A stretch of DNA of 64,000 nucleotides, from NCBI GenBank assembly GCA_054601695.1, contig BAAHQB010000030.1, forward strand, positions 496,001-560,000. Reading direction: 5' to 3'. The position numbers were made by a program, and so were the translations under genes. Positions within the stretch are counted from its first letter, which is position 1; each line of letters begins with the position of its first letter. The stretch comes from Amorphochlora amoebiformis (Eukaryota; Cercozoa; Chlorarachniophyceae). The notes under the pieces are model-generated. The model was given only the letters and a program-made list of their open reading frames with translations. It was not told the DNA's origin and ran no database searches. Shown in pieces: positions 1 through 26,374 of the stretch.

Positions 1-33
1 CAAATTCTTAGTTAAGTTACAAATGTAAGCGTG

Positions 34-82
<49 letters not shown>

Positions 83-92
83 TATGTATTGC

Positions 93-142
<50 letters not shown>

Positions 143-494
143 TATACATACATAGGAATATATATATATATATATTCTGCCTAAAATATGTAAATATACT
201 TTGTAAAATTACATAATCAGACTGGGATATTGAATATATTACAATGCTCTAAACTCACCCTATACTTAGGACCTCTAAGATTTCCTCCGAGTTTTTATCA
301 TGGCGAAGAAGAGGGGGGAGGAAATGGAGTGTCTGAAATGGATATTAAGCTTAAGTTAAACAGAAGTTTCGGGTGCCCAGCCAATCTTTATGGGTGATGT
401 TATAAATATTGTGTGTATATATGTATATATGTATATATATATATGTATATATGTGTGTGTGTGTGTATACACATATATGCATACACACACACAC

Positions 495-532
<38 letters not shown>

Positions 533-549
533 GTATGTATGTATGCATG

Positions 550-587
<38 letters not shown>

Positions 588-613
588 CGTGTGTGTGTTT
601 ATGTATGTAAAAC

Positions 614-645
<32 letters not shown>

Positions 646-758
646 AATATATATATATGCTAATGAAAATACCGTCATACATATATTTATACACATATAA
701 ATAAACAAATATATGTATATATATATTTATATATGTATAAAAAAAAAAAAATAAATAA

Positions 759-789
<31 letters not shown>

Positions 790-881
790 TATATATGTAA
801 ATATTAGCCAGATGTACTTTAATCATAACGTAACGTTATCATGTGCACTGAAACGTTTGTATGTATGTCATAGAATCATTA

Positions 882-930
<49 letters not shown>

Positions 931-1536
931 TATATTTACACATATATATTGTATGTATATGTTCTTTATAATTTATCAGTCAGGATGCATCCGGTTAACA
1001 TGACCACTGCCATTCACACATACACAACGTTAATAATCACTAATGATCAGCTTTCAAGAAAAATTGTACGGGAGAGGATTCGGCAAAGACACATGGATAT
1101 CTAAAGCATATTGAGGATCAGGACACACGTGTTGCAAACTAGAGTGCCCTGCCGTGCAGCTTGATATCTAGATGATGCACTGCATGATGAAAAGCATCAA
1201 ACAATAAAATACTACTTTAGCGCTAGCTTTACACTAGTTACATCTTAGACATTGTCTAGATTATAGAGTCTAGCTCTAGAGCTTATACTAGTTATACTAC
1301 CACTGTCTACCAGACTATCTAGACTATCTACTAGATCTAGAATATACTAGATCTAGTCTATAGATACTACTCGATGTCAATTATCTAGTTTAAGTTCTAG
1401 CTTAATTAAAAGACTTGTCATGATCATGGGTTTAAACTCACTTTCTCAGTGTAATTAACCTCAATTTCAAAATTCATGATGATCTTACTTGTTCTACACT
1501 AGACTTTAGTAGACAATTATTAGTTACTAAATGAAC
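1..1536. other. intergenic spacer left of the LRR gene
   Basis: The block holds (TA)n at about 36-175, mixed TA/TG/CA microsatellite at about 410-660 and 700-800, (TA)n at 885-925, then complex sequence from about 965. From 1225 to 1440 the word CTAG/TCTAGA recurs at very high density. The stretch 240-405 is non-repetitive but no exon could be justified in it. The 3' UTR of the LRR gene must lie in the right-hand part. Confidence 0.6.
1225..1440. repeat. CTAG/TCTAGA-rich tract
   Basis: More than fifteen CTAG words in about 215 bp, in variants of TCTAGA, CTAGTTAT and ATCTAGTA without a fixed period. Left spacer. Confidence 0.85.
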
Positions 1537-1828
1537 TCACGACGCCAGCATCACGCAAACTTTTTTTTCTGCCATCAAAGATTTGATCGTCACATCCTCC
1601 CTACGTCCATAGTAGAATATATATATTATATATATATATATATATGTTGAACGATTTATTCATATGGTGCATGGGCGTAATAATATGTGATGTCATATCA
1701 AACACAGATTAAAATATTTTTGAATGTATATATATATATATATATGTATATATACACATATGATATACATACAGATTACACATATGTATACGTATACTAT
1801 ATATATATATATATTATACAAATTATGT

Positions 1829-1863
<35 letters not shown>

Positions 1864-2015
1864 TAGATATGTATTATACATATAATATATTATATTATGT
1901 ATTTTCATATTGTATATTGTTACCTCTTTTAACATACACATATGTATTTAGAAATAGATCTATGTGTACACATATACATTTGTTTTCCTAAAATATCTAA
2001 ATATATATACATGTC

Positions 2016-2046
<31 letters not shown>

Positions 2047-2475
2047 ATAATGTGAAATAGTACATAAACCCCTACATGCACACATCACAAATACACATAC
2101 ATATATTCATTTTATACATGTACATATCTAGATATATATATGTATATATACATATATATATATACATATATATATAATATATATATATATGATATCGGAT
2201 GTATACATAAACATATATTAATGGGAAGCACCTGAGGATTGGATCAACGCGCAGATCTACCAGGCAAGGTAGTTTCGTAAGGTCCGATGGAACTATTCGT
2301 AGCAGCGGATTACCTGTACAATACAATATGTATATATATATATATTACTTATAGTATTCTATTAAATATATATATATTGATATATACATGTATATTATTT
2401 ATTTTATATATATTCTATGATATATATAAATATAATACATACATGTACATATGTTCATATGTTGCAATATGTAAC

Positions 2476-2519
<44 letters not shown>

Positions 2520-2590
2520 ACATGTACACTCAGATGAATGTGCACATGTATGGACGTATGTAAAGTTTTTTACATACATACATAAGTTTA

Positions 2591-2661
<71 letters not shown>

Positions 2662-2873
2662 ATATACTTACATGTATATACACATGCAAATATAAAGAAA
2701 CAAACTACATATATATGATATATATATATGTACATATATATATATATGTATGTATATCTACATATATTATATAATTATTTAGACATAAATACATACTATT
2801 TATACAATATATATATATATATATACTTACTTTCATAAAACCACATGTACGTGCACACACACATACACACATA

Positions 2874-2904
<31 letters not shown>

Positions 2905-2934
2905 TGTATATATATGTATACATCTATACTATAC

Positions 2935-2988
<54 letters not shown>

Positions 2989-3146
2989 ATCCACCTCTTA
3001 GATCGATCCTTCGAAGTGATACCATTCCGCTAATCCCCGACGGTATTCTACAAATTCAAAGCACAAAAAATATGTAGGCGCAAAATAGGTAGACACAAAC
3101 AGGTAGACAACGATCATATATGCACATATATATATATATATATATT

Positions 3147-3192
<46 letters not shown>

Positions 3193-3229
3193 TTTTTTTT
3201 ATATGCATTGCATATATAACGTAACATTT

Positions 3230-3291
<62 letters not shown>

Positions 3292-3556
3292 CGTTCATGT
3301 TTGGTTTGTTTGCAAAAACCAATACATGTACATGTGTATACGTCAAGTATAGATTTATTGTATACTTTAAAATGCATATGTATGCACACATGAATACATA
3401 CATATACATATACATGTACATGTTATACATGTTCATACCTATACATACATTTACCTATCTATATATCTGTATATATCTATTATATATATATATATATAGA
3501 TTCACACACACACACATATATATATACATATAATATATGTATATATATATATATAC

Positions 3557-3591
<35 letters not shown>

Positions 3592-4327
3592 AATGCACCA
3601 CCTTACAAGACTATTGCCTCCGATCAGGAGGACCTAAAAGTATATATATATATATATATGTATATCTACACATATATATGTAATAATAACATGTATACAT
3701 ATATACGTATATATATATATATATACATATATATTATGCGTCACAGGGTAAATCTATACATATTTGATTTATAATCGAATGTATACATACATATATACAT
3801 AAAAATATACATTACTATGTATAGATATATAGAAACCTGTAACTGAGCAAGGTCCTGGACCTCGTCCGGCAGGGCACATAGCTTATTATCTGTCAGATCT
3901 ACAGCAAACATATCGTGACCAAAAATCCAATCAACATCAAGAACCATTAGATACTGTTCACGACTTCAGCGACAAAAAGAGAGCTAGAGCAATAGTGCTA
4001 GAAGGAGAGACGAGATGTGAGAAGAGAGCCATAGCGAAGCGAGGGAGAGAGAGAGAGAGAGAATAAGCAAGAAAGGAAGAAAATTATAGGGAAAGTTGAG
4101 ATAGCGAGAGCGGCAGAGCGAGCGAGAGAGAGACCTAGGGTGACGAGAGATTGAAGATGCTTAAATTCATCAGGGACTGTCATGATGTGGTTTGACCGAA
4201 GGCCGAGGGTTTCCAGGGCCACAAGGCTTTTGATCTGTATTAAATAGATATATTCATATATATATACGTTTCCATGATATATTTATATGAATGTGTATAC
4301 TTACATATAGATACATACACACATACA

Positions 4328-4362
<35 letters not shown>

Positions 4363-5334
4363 TCGATAGGTACAATTAGACCTCCGCAGGTAATCCAACT
4401 AAGTCGTTTGCGTGAGCCTGTAGTTCTAATAGACCCGTTAACTCCTAATTATGTTTATGTACGATACTTATATATTACATATTATACACATGTATGTGGA
4501 ATATATAATTATATATGTATATATATAATATATATGTATATATGTATATACATATATATATTACACACATAAATGAACATGTATGTACGTATGAAAAATA
4601 TCTCTTTACATATGTGTAAGTTAACTATTATTAAGAGAAAATGAATACACATGTATATAATTATGTGTATATACATATATATATATATATATATATAGAT
4701 ACATGTATATAAATAAATGTGTATATATACTGGAATACACATTAGTGTTTAACATATATACCATGTATATAATATATATATATACATTTATGTATATAAT
4801 GTATATTTATACATTTCTATATTTTTTATATATGTTACATACATATATATATATATAATATATATATATATATGTATATATGTATATATATATATATATA
4901 CATGTATATACACAGACATATATATATATATATATATAAATGTATAAATACGTATATATACACATGTATGTAATATAAATATTCACATTCACATTTATAT
5001 GTATACATATATGTGTATAAGTACATATACATTGTGTATAAGTACATATACATACGCTGATCTCAGGTTATCTATCTGTGATATATATATATATATATAT
5101 ATATAAACATTATATGTATATATAATGATTTATATGCATACATACGTATCACGAACATACATATATATTTATATGTACACATATATATACATGTATACAT
5201 AAATATATGTGTATAATTCCATATAGACACATATATATATATCAATATAATATATAACATATGTATATCTCACAGACATGTATTAATATGCATATATATA
5301 TATATATAACATATTTGTATATATAAATATATGT

Positions 5335-5392
<58 letters not shown>

Positions 5393-6257
5393 CACATACA
5401 TATACATATACCAATGAAAACACATATATAAAGACACGTGTACAAAGCTATTTATAATTTAACGTAGCACAAACCCCGATCCCGGGGGGGAGTCGCATGA
5501 GTCGATTCTTAAATATAAAGAGCCTAATATTAGACACATGTGTTCATATGCATACATATATTATACCTATATATATATATATGTATATCAATATATTTGT
5601 ATATTATGTAGTATTAAATAACCAATATGTGTACATCATACATACAGGTATGTTTATATTTGTATACATATATATACATATATATATATATATATATGGA
5701 TGATAATATATATATACACATATATATATATATATAATACACATTTACAGCGTAATATTACATCTCTGTGACATGAAATATGAAATAAATTAGATATTGC
5801 ATTCTACATGTATATTTGTACTATATTTGGATATCTTACACTATATTTTTGTATATATTTGTGCATACAAAGGAACAATATAGGTATACATGTGCTATAT
5901 ATGTACTATAAAAATATGTACACATATCTATGTATATATACCTATATATATACATATATATATATATATATAAATATATATATATACACATATATATATG
6001 TATATATGTATATTATATATATTTTTTCCTATATATACATATGTTATGTATACACACACACACATATATATATATATGTAAAGATATTTATAAATATATA
6101 TGTGTATATAGATGTATATATACATGTATATATATATATATATATGTATATTATATATATATATATATTTATACATTTACATTTATACAATATGTATAGA
6201 TACATATATACATATGTATGTATATATATATATATATATATAATATAGATATATATT

Positions 6258-6291
<34 letters not shown>

Positions 6292-6565
6292 TTTACATCA
6301 TATTCACCGCCTGAGCCTAGACAGCTTCTCGATTCCCCTCGGAAGGGCCTCTAGATAATTCTTACTCAAGTTCAATGTGCGTAACCCCGGCATCCAGGCC
6401 ATAGTACCTTCCGATAGTATTATACAAATATATATATTCTACTATAAATAATATTACATAAGTACATTTAGATAAATATATATATACATATGCATATATA
6501 CATATACATATTATAAATATACATACATATATATATATATACATATAATATGCGTTACACGTATC

Positions 6566-6596
<31 letters not shown>

Positions 6597-6666
6597 GCCT
6601 CACAACTAAATCTTATTTTTTGCGCAATGTTTTAGGTATGTGTACAAATAATACAATTAATTCCAT

Positions 6667-6698
<32 letters not shown>

Positions 6699-6775
6699 GT
6701 ATATACGTATATAAATATATACATATATATATATATATGTCTCTATATGTATAAATTATTTTATTTATACGTATA

Positions 6776-6824
<49 letters not shown>

Positions 6825-7318
6825 TATGCATATATATATATATGCACATATATATATATATATATATATGTGATATAGATATATATTTCTTCATATTATA
6901 TATATATATATACATACATACATACATATATATTATAAATATATATACATACATATATTATCTACACATATACCATATGCGCATATGCCTATTGATACCT
7001 GTAATTGAGTTTAAATGATTATTTGACAGGTTGAGTTCCTGTAGCATCGAGAGCCTCCATAGATTTTTTGCCTGAGTTCGAATACAATTTTTTATATTCT
7101 ATTATACAGTGTAGATACACACATTTATACCTGCGTGTGTGTCAGTGTTGGCATTTAACTTCAAATGCATATTAAACGTATACACTCACACAGGCACATG
7201 TAAGTATACGTATTTATATTATAGGATACAACACATATTTATATATGTATATATGTACAGATACACTCACATGTGTTTATGTATGTCTTTTGTTATACAT
7301 ATATAATTCTATGCATAC

Positions 7319-7352
<34 letters not shown>

Positions 7353-7682
7353 GTGTGTGTGTTCATGTATATTATTAAAGCGCATGTGTACACGTGTATT
7401 TTTTAATGTATAAATGTATTACATGTAGCCTCCCTAACATGGTAACACACACACACATATATATATATGTATACACATACACACACACATGTATATATAT
7501 ATACACACATACATACAGTAAATGAATATATTTAGTAACAATGCACCAATGATCAAAATTGATCAAAATAAAACAAGTTCAATGCGTTGCAGTATTATCA
7601 TCTAGATCATCTAGAGTACATAAATATCGATGCGCTGGATGTGGTTATCCGTCGTGTTGGATGGATACACACACACACACAT

Positions 7683-7722
<40 letters not shown>

Positions 7723-7835
7723 CACACACACACACACATTGCATATCTGGAGAGAAATATAGGATTTATATACGTGCACATATATACATATGTATATATC
7801 TATATAATACATGTGCACACACATCTATATATATA

Positions 7836-7876
<41 letters not shown>

Positions 7877-8396
7877 TGTATATCATATGTATCAAAGATA
7901 GATATATGGACATGTATATATGCATATATATATCTATTTAAATACAATATATATGTATATATATATATATATCATTTTGCATGTATTTACATATCTATAT
8001 GTATACCTTATTGTACCTGCACATGTTATATACACACATAGATATGTTTGTAGTGCTCACACATTACTAAATATATTCATTTACTGTATACATATACATA
8101 TACATATACACACACACACATTTAAAAATATTTAAACCGATTTCCAGAGAAAATAGTGAAAATGTAAGCTCACATGAAAAGTTGAGAAGTTGTTGCCTTG
8201 AATGGAAACCTTAGTAATCACGTCTAGTCTTTCCTTCAGCGACAGTTTTTTATCAATATCGCAGGCCTGGTGACATATAAATGTGTAGTATACATCAATA
8301 CCGCAGGCCTGGCGACATACAAATGAATAGTATTATATAATGTTTCATCTATTTATGTATTATATGCATGTATAAATATATATAGATATATATATC

Positions 8397-8435
<39 letters not shown>

Positions 8436-8650
8436 TATGTACATATTATATAGGCATATATTATATCAAGTATGTCTTTTTTTCTGATAACTCCCTTGGC
8501 ATTTACGTACACAAGGATACATTTATATTTGTGAATGTACATATATATATATATAAAATATTTATGTAAACATATGTATGTATATATATATATATATATA
8601 TATGTTAAACAGGATACATTTACAGATACATACATACACTGAAATATATA

Positions 8651-8703
<53 letters not shown>

Positions 8704-8989
8704 GCAAACATATTTTGTGTGTATGTGTACGCACATATATATGAACACGTAAAAGTAAAGGCATTAATACATGGAAAATTACATATATGCACAGATATAA
8801 TACATATATATATATATATACATGTACATACATATGTATGATATGTACACACACATACACATACACCAATGTGTATTTGTCTTACATTGTATGTATGTAT
8901 TTTAAAGCATACCTTAGTCTTCATAAGGAATTCAGCAACACTCCGGTCGTCATCCTCAATTATGACGTCTTCTCCCCTAATATATATTC

Positions 8990-9033
<44 letters not shown>

Positions 9034-9210
9034 GTAAATATATTTATGTAGAATACATACTTCTTGAAACTACATGTAAACACATATGTATGTATACATA
9101 CACACATATGTATGCAGATATATTTATATTATATATATATATATGTATATATGTATACATACATAAATGTATGTGTGCATATACATTTATCTGTGTATAT
9201 AAATATACAA

Positions 9211-9241
<31 letters not shown>

Positions 9242-9316
9242 TATGCATATGTAATAAATAAATACATATACATACATATATATATACATATACTTATGTG
9301 TTGTGCATGCTTTTAC

Positions 9317-9351
<35 letters not shown>

Positions 9352-9487
9352 ATTTAACTTTTATATATATATGTGTGTATAATATACATGTACATGTGCA
9401 CACATATATATATCATGTAATATATACAATAATAAATATATGTGTGTACGTATACATGGATTTTCGTTCCGTATATATGTATATGTA

Positions 9488-9526
<39 letters not shown>

Positions 9527-9738
9527 ATTATATATATACCCAAAGCATTACACCCAAAAGAGTTGCATTTAAATATAATGAGCGAGTGATCTTACTTATG
9601 GTTCGTAGGTTCAGAGGAGCGAAAGGGAGACAGAAGGGACGCGAACACCGTTAGCGACGACGTTAGCACGCCGCTCACAGACTAAAATTATGAAATTCTA
9701 GATCTATTCAATACTCTCGCTCTCACCCTCCCCCTTGC

Positions 9739-9778
<40 letters not shown>

Positions 9779-9809
9779 ACATATATGTGTATATAATATA
9801 TATGTATAT

Positions 9810-9846
<37 letters not shown>

Positions 9847-10062
9847 TTATATATGTAATGTATGTCCATACGTATCATGAATATAAAAATACGTGTACAA
9901 ACACTTACAAGGCGAGAAATAGTTTCGGTAGGCGGTGGGCTAGCATTTTCATTCGGAGGTGGAGAGGGAAGGTAGCGTGGGGGTGGGGGATGGTTAAATG
10001 CGGGAGATTCTGGGACAACGTCGTCTAGGTCGTCGATCACGGCTAGACCTGAGTATGCACCC

Positions 10063-10094
<32 letters not shown>

Positions 10095-10353
10095 CACATG
10101 TGTGTGTGTGTGTGTATGTATGTACTACAAAGTATACATTATATTGTATTATGCAGCATAAAAATACAATATTTACATAACATAGATATACATTTATATA
10201 CATACATACACATATATTGTGTACATACATCATGCGTATATGCATTGTATATACACATATTACATATGTATATATACATATATATATATATTATATATTT
10301 ATATATGTATATGTATAAATGCATATATATATATATATATTTAACATGTATAC

Positions 10354-10415
<62 letters not shown>

Positions 10416-10514
10416 ATATGTATATATATGTATATATATGTATAAATACACACATATGTACATGCATATATATATATATATATATATGTATGTATAAATA
10501 CACGCATATGTACA

Positions 10515-10561
<47 letters not shown>

Positions 10562-10658
10562 TATATTATATATTATGTAATATACATAAGAATATTATAT
10601 GTATATAAAAACATATATGTATATACATATATATATTATATATATTATACATACATAC

Positions 10659-10692
<34 letters not shown>

Positions 10693-10870
10693 CACAACCG
10701 AGATTGTCAAACTTCCCCTCGCCCCTCATGTTGCTGAGCGCCTGCACTTCCTGTTGTAAACTTGTGATATACACATGTGCATGCATACACATGTGCACAT
10801 TTATGTATCGTATGTATTCATATATATAAATAATATATATACTACTGCTAACATATAAAATGTAATATAA

Positions 10871-10903
<33 letters not shown>

Positions 10904-10918
10904 TACATGTACGTATAA

Positions 10919-10960
<42 letters not shown>

Positions 10961-11031
10961 TATGTATATATATATATACATAAATATATATACATATATA
11001 TATAAATATATTATATCTATATAATATATAT

Positions 11032-11077
<46 letters not shown>

Positions 11078-11103
11078 GCATATACACACATAACTGTAAA
11101 TCC

Positions 11104-11134
<31 letters not shown>

Positions 11135-11378
11135 AATATCTACATATATATATATATGTTGTATGAGATAATTTGGAACTAAAATATGTAACTAAATACA
11201 TGCATAGGTAAATATAGACATGTGTATATAATATATAATATTATATATAATATATATAATATATATATATATGTATGTATTGTAATGCGTAAAACATTTA
11301 AGAAACATGAATATTTTACACACATTTAAGAAACATTTAAGAAACATGAATATTTTACGCACATAACTATATCATATT

Positions 11379-11411
<33 letters not shown>

Positions 11412-13046
11412 AACACATAATTTATACTTCTATGTAAATTAAATAGGTTATTTACGATACATTCGAAAACAAAGAAAACCACCTTGTGAGTTGCCGAGTT
11501 ATCCTCATAGCTATCGCTCATACCTGAAAACCCCAAGGTATCCTCTTCCTTCACCTCCCTCTCCTCTCCACTTTCCTGTCCGAAACCCTCCAGCCCTCCT
11601 GCGTAACCTGTATTTTCAATCCTATTCCTGCTTTTTACAATATCTGCATTAATAGAAACATTTACAAATGTTCGGCTGGCTACAGGCAAAATCATACAAG
11701 CATGGGCAGCCGATGTTAATACTGCCTTAAGTCAATCTCACACGTCGAACCAAAACCTCCACATTGAATGTATTTCACCTGCTGGGCTGCACTTTCTCTG
11801 GCGCCTCGACGTGTACGTACGAGTCCCTTGTGACTGAGACGGCGAGATTGGTTATATCGGAATTCTGCAAAAATACACCGTGGTCTTACATAAATATTGC
11901 CGACGGCTTCCACCAACCGAACCCTACCCTGCAGAGAGCTATCTAGTTCGCCAGATCAACCAACCTGTTCCCCTTCCAATTTGCGCAAGTTTTGAGAGTT
12001 CACAGTTGAAGCAGAGGTGGGTATGGTCTGAGGGGCTTCCAGCCTCGCCTTCAGTATCTTAACTTCCGACGACAGATCGGCGATTGCTTGGTTTTGCCGC
12101 GATATAAGCTGTTCAAGAGTTTGGCATTATGATATCATGACCGAGGATAAGATAGGAGGAACCCATGCTAGGAGACAATCAAGGGAGTTTACTTTCATCA
12201 TTAGGAGCATATGAGAAAACATCGCATCCTTCCCGTCGACGTGTTCGGATAGTTTCTCTGACACGGATTTAGCAAATCTTCACACAACTGACATACCTCC
12301 AATGTACATTGTAGTTTGAATCACCTTTGTGAATGTGCTGGTTGCATCCATATCCCGCAAACGGGCACAGAACCATTTCAGTGGTGCCTTTGGTCTGATC
12401 CGACTCCATTGGAGACCTTTGTGACGTGGCGTGACAAAGCGTAATATCACACAGATTCGGAATGCTCAAAAGCAGCTTCACTGCCGCTGCTTGAAGGAGC
12501 CCATGTCGCTGTGGCACTTTCGTGACTGGTCGGAATATATTGCTACGCAGATGAACAGGAACACTAAACCCGCTTCCTATTCATTCATACAGGTTTCTAG
12601 ATTACTACTTACGATTCTAAATCTCATTTCAACTTTTAAATTGCAGCCCGGAGTATCTTCTGCGCACAATTGGGTTATGGCTACCAAGAAACCTTACAAC
12701 ACCTCGACATCACCCTGCCTCATCCACCACCTTTCCCACCAGCCAAATTCTGTTGCAGGTGGTTTGAAAAATTTTCTTCGGGAATCCTTTCTTCGTAACA
12801 TAATATGATGTCCGACCAGTAAACGACAACTTTCGCATGCAAACCATTCTCCGTGTAAACAATTTGATTTACAATATTATTTAACTCCAATGACAAGTAC
12901 ACAGTCTTAACATGTAGCTGGTCGACTGTCCGCTTAGGGCACACATGGTGTTGCAGACGGGGTAAAGGTCCGACAACTTTCGATGTCATAATTGAGGGGG
13001 AGTAAAAAGCCTGATATGAACGCTCAACGTCGAATCCGGAGATCAA
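1537..13046 (-). CDS. TRAF-type zinc finger, coiled-coil, leucine-rich repeat protein (about 23 exons)
   Basis: Exons in transcript order: 12731-13046 (start uncertain), 12613-12659, 12482-12525, 12297-12416, 12193-12277, 11965-12108, 11779-11864, 11483-11627, 10699-10750, 9909-10048, 9596-9681, 8913-8976, 8174-8266, 6999-7071, 6308-6407, 5475-5523, 4382-4444, 4135-4234, 3837-3898, 3602-3633, 2995-3047, 2232-2313, 1537-1600 (TGA). From 12108 down every join is GT..AG and phase-consistent, giving about 700 residues. Order of parts: a CPxRTV segment resembling the end of a RING finger; CPFAGYGC followed by spaced His, as in TRAF-type zinc fingers; a coiled coil ([19 protein letters not shown]); a Pro-rich linker; then nine or ten LRRs of 23 residues, e.g. 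[19 protein letters not shown]. The LRR half is very secure. The N-terminus, and the 19-nt intron needed at 12278-12296, are weak. It may act as an E3-like scaffold, by inference from the domains only. Two genes wrongly joined is a less likely alternative. Confidence 0.85.
8261..8330 (-). repeat. duplicated acceptor edge of LRR-gene exon 8174-8266
   Basis: A block of about 26 bp spanning the last intron bases, the AG and the first exon bases (TATCAATATCGCAGGCCTGG on the plus strand at about 8252-8271) recurs about 45 bp away at 8298-8317 with two changes. The outer copy is a pseudo-acceptor upstream of the used one. Confidence 0.9.
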
Positions 13047-13112
13047 TGAAAAATATGGGTATGTGTGTATTGTAATAAGATTTTAATGTGTGCATATTGA
13101 CATTCACATGCA

Positions 13113-13156
<44 letters not shown>

Positions 13157-13388
13157 CACTATATATATATATGTATATATATATATTATATACACATAAA
13201 TACATATATATACAAATATATATATATAATACTATATATATATACATATTTATACACACACACACATATATATATATATATTTTTAGATATATATAATAT
13301 AGTATTTATCACATATACATATCCTATTTAGATATATACATTCCTATCAGACCTTCCCTCCTACCATCCGCGCTCCTGCCGACGTTAC

Positions 13389-13467
13389 TTCCAAACTCTA
13401 TCTACATCCGTTTGAGTAGAAAGCAAAGAGGGGAAGGCCCAGGAAACGTCAGCAATCGATGGGGGTA
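13389..13467 (-). CDS. possible upstream exon of the zinc finger/LRR gene
   Basis: An open stretch of non-repetitive sequence is framed by an AG acceptor and a GTAACG donor on the minus strand and would encode [19 protein letters not shown] and a few more residues. It is the only complex sequence for several hundred bases either way. Its ends (2 nt in, 2 nt out) do not match the neighbouring candidate exon 14057-14118, and no acceptor was found to link it to 12731-13046, so its membership in the gene is a guess. Confidence 0.35.
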
Positions 13468-13569
13468 CTTCAATATATGTAAAGAAAGGTTTCAAAGAAT
13501 ACATATATACATATATATATATATATAATATGTACATATATATATTTTCATATTTATATACATATACAC

Positions 13570-13610
<41 letters not shown>

Positions 13611-13668
13611 CATATATATATGAGAGTCTACATAAATATAATAACTATGTATATGAAGTGTGGAGATG

Positions 13669-13710
<42 letters not shown>

Positions 13711-14056
13711 TATATTGTATGTACGGGTGTGTTTAATTAATTTTGTCTATTTATATATATGATATACATTTATGTGTAAACGAATAAAGACACACGAATT
13801 TAATATATATTCATTTATATATATCATATACATGTAAGAATCTTGATATCTATATGTACGTGTATGTATAGAAAAATATTTCCATGCATGTATACATGTG
13901 TTCATGCATGTATATATGTATATATATACATATATATGTATATGCTTTTGGCATATATATATATATATATATAATTATATATATATATATGCACATACAC
14001 TTACATGCACGAAAATAAATATGCAAATACGAATATGTTAATCTATATATACTCAC

Positions 14057-14118
14057 TTTGTATCCTCAGAAATTGAAGTCGTCATAGCTGTATCAATATT
14101 TGGAAGCTCCATCAGCAT
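14057..14118 (-). CDS. possible first exon with ATG of the zinc finger/LRR gene
   Basis: On the minus strand an ATG at 14118 opens MLMELPNIDTAMTTSISEDT and runs into a strong donor GTGAGT at 14056. It lies between CTAG-rich spacer upstream and (TA)n intron-like sequence downstream, where a first exon is expected. The phase at its end does not fit the next candidate exon, so a small exon may be missing or the assignment is wrong. Confidence 0.35.
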
Positions 14119-14389
14119 GTGATGACTAACATATATCCGTTTGTGTCACTATAGATCTCTCTCAATGTCGACCTATAAATCTCCCCCAGTCTACTTATTT
14201 TGTTGCCACTCTCAGCTTCTTTAACTAGTCTAAGTTCATACGGATCGACCTGGGTTCAAATTCAAGTTGCGCACTGGGAACAAAGATACAGAAGATTGTC
14301 AGTATGTACGGATTGCCTAAATTATTACCTTCTCGTAAAGTATCTAGCATCTGAGCATGTAATGTTCCTGGTATGCATCATCATCTAGA

Positions 14390-15115
14390 TTGTTATCGTT
14401 TCTAGCGTTTGTCGGTCAAATCCACCATCGATACCTATATCTAGTATCTACAGATCTAGAGTATATCTAGTACATCTAGTATATCTAGTATATACTAGAT
14501 ATAGGTGCTTTCCAGCTAACCTAGTAACTTGCTAGCTTGACTCTAGTAGTACTAAACTAGGTAGTCTAGGTAGTCTAGTTCTAATATAGTCTAGATAGTA
14601 GTATCTATATCTACTAGATCTAGTATATCATGAATAGTCTAGATAGTCTAGATAGTACCTAGAGTACCTAGTCTCTGGACTAGTAGAGTCTACGTAGGTC
14701 AGTCAAATATCTAGAATATACTGACTAGACTGAGTACTACTAGAGATTTCATCCAACCGCTAGAACCATTAGCTAGGTTAGTACAATCTAGACAGTAGTA
14801 CAACCTAGACAGTACAGGAGTTCTATCTAGTCTATTGAGAACTTCAGGATATGACCGATATGTTGCTCACACGTTATTAACTAACGTCTACTGACTTAAA
14901 AATGATCATGCCGCGCCTCAAGGCTCTCTCTAGTCTCTGCCTATCTAGTCTATGGCATTTAAATACTAGAATACTTAAACCAGCTGCTGAACGCCACTAG
15001 CAGCCTGACCTAAATAGACCGGTGTACGCAAATGACTAGAAAACTAGTCATGGGTGAGATTATATCTCCAGTATCTATCTAGTCTATATGCGGAGCTCAT
15101 CCTCTAGATGGCAAT
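14390..15115. repeat. CTAG/TCTAGA-rich tract
   Basis: The largest such block: dozens of CTAG words over about 725 bp, many as TAGTCTAGATAG or ATCTAGTATA. Spacer between the LRR and NOT3/5 genes. Confidence 0.88.
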
Positions 15116-15230
15116 ACTCGAAGGTGAAGTCCGTCTTTAATCTCTGGGTATCATTTATTACGTGTTGTAATGAACACATACATGTACATGTATATATTTA
15201 TATATTATAATTATATATATATATATAATA

Positions 15231-15273
<43 letters not shown>

Positions 15274-15419
15274 ACACATATACACCAATATACACGTTTT
15301 CATAACATTACATATGCATATGTACATTTAAATAAATTTGAATGTGTACATGAGCCTTTACGACACGTGGAAGCATGCATATTGCCCGTGTAAGCATGTA
15401 CATGTATGTTCTCGAGGCT

Positions 15420-26374
<10,955 letters not shown>

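Larger units (their letters stand above)
13047..15419. other. spacer between the LRR gene 5' region and the NOT3/5 3' end
   Basis: 13110-14000 is mainly (TA)n with two exon-like islands (13389-13467 and 14057-14118). From about 14390 to 15115 the sequence is non-repetitive but saturated with CTAG words. 15180-15270 is again (TA)n. 15300-15419 is complex sequence just downstream of the NOT3/5 stop and likely includes its 3' UTR. No further gene is supported. Confidence 0.6.

Noticed and set aside
300-359. Short open frame starting MAKKRGEEMECLKW on the plus strand
   Set aside because: Only 19 codons, no recognisable partner exon and no family match; left as unassigned.
7587-7680. Possible extra LRR exon ([10 protein letters not shown] on the minus strand)
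   Set aside because: No acceptor AG is available upstream, and the flanking exons 8174-8266 and 6999-7071 join perfectly in phase and in LRR spacing without it.
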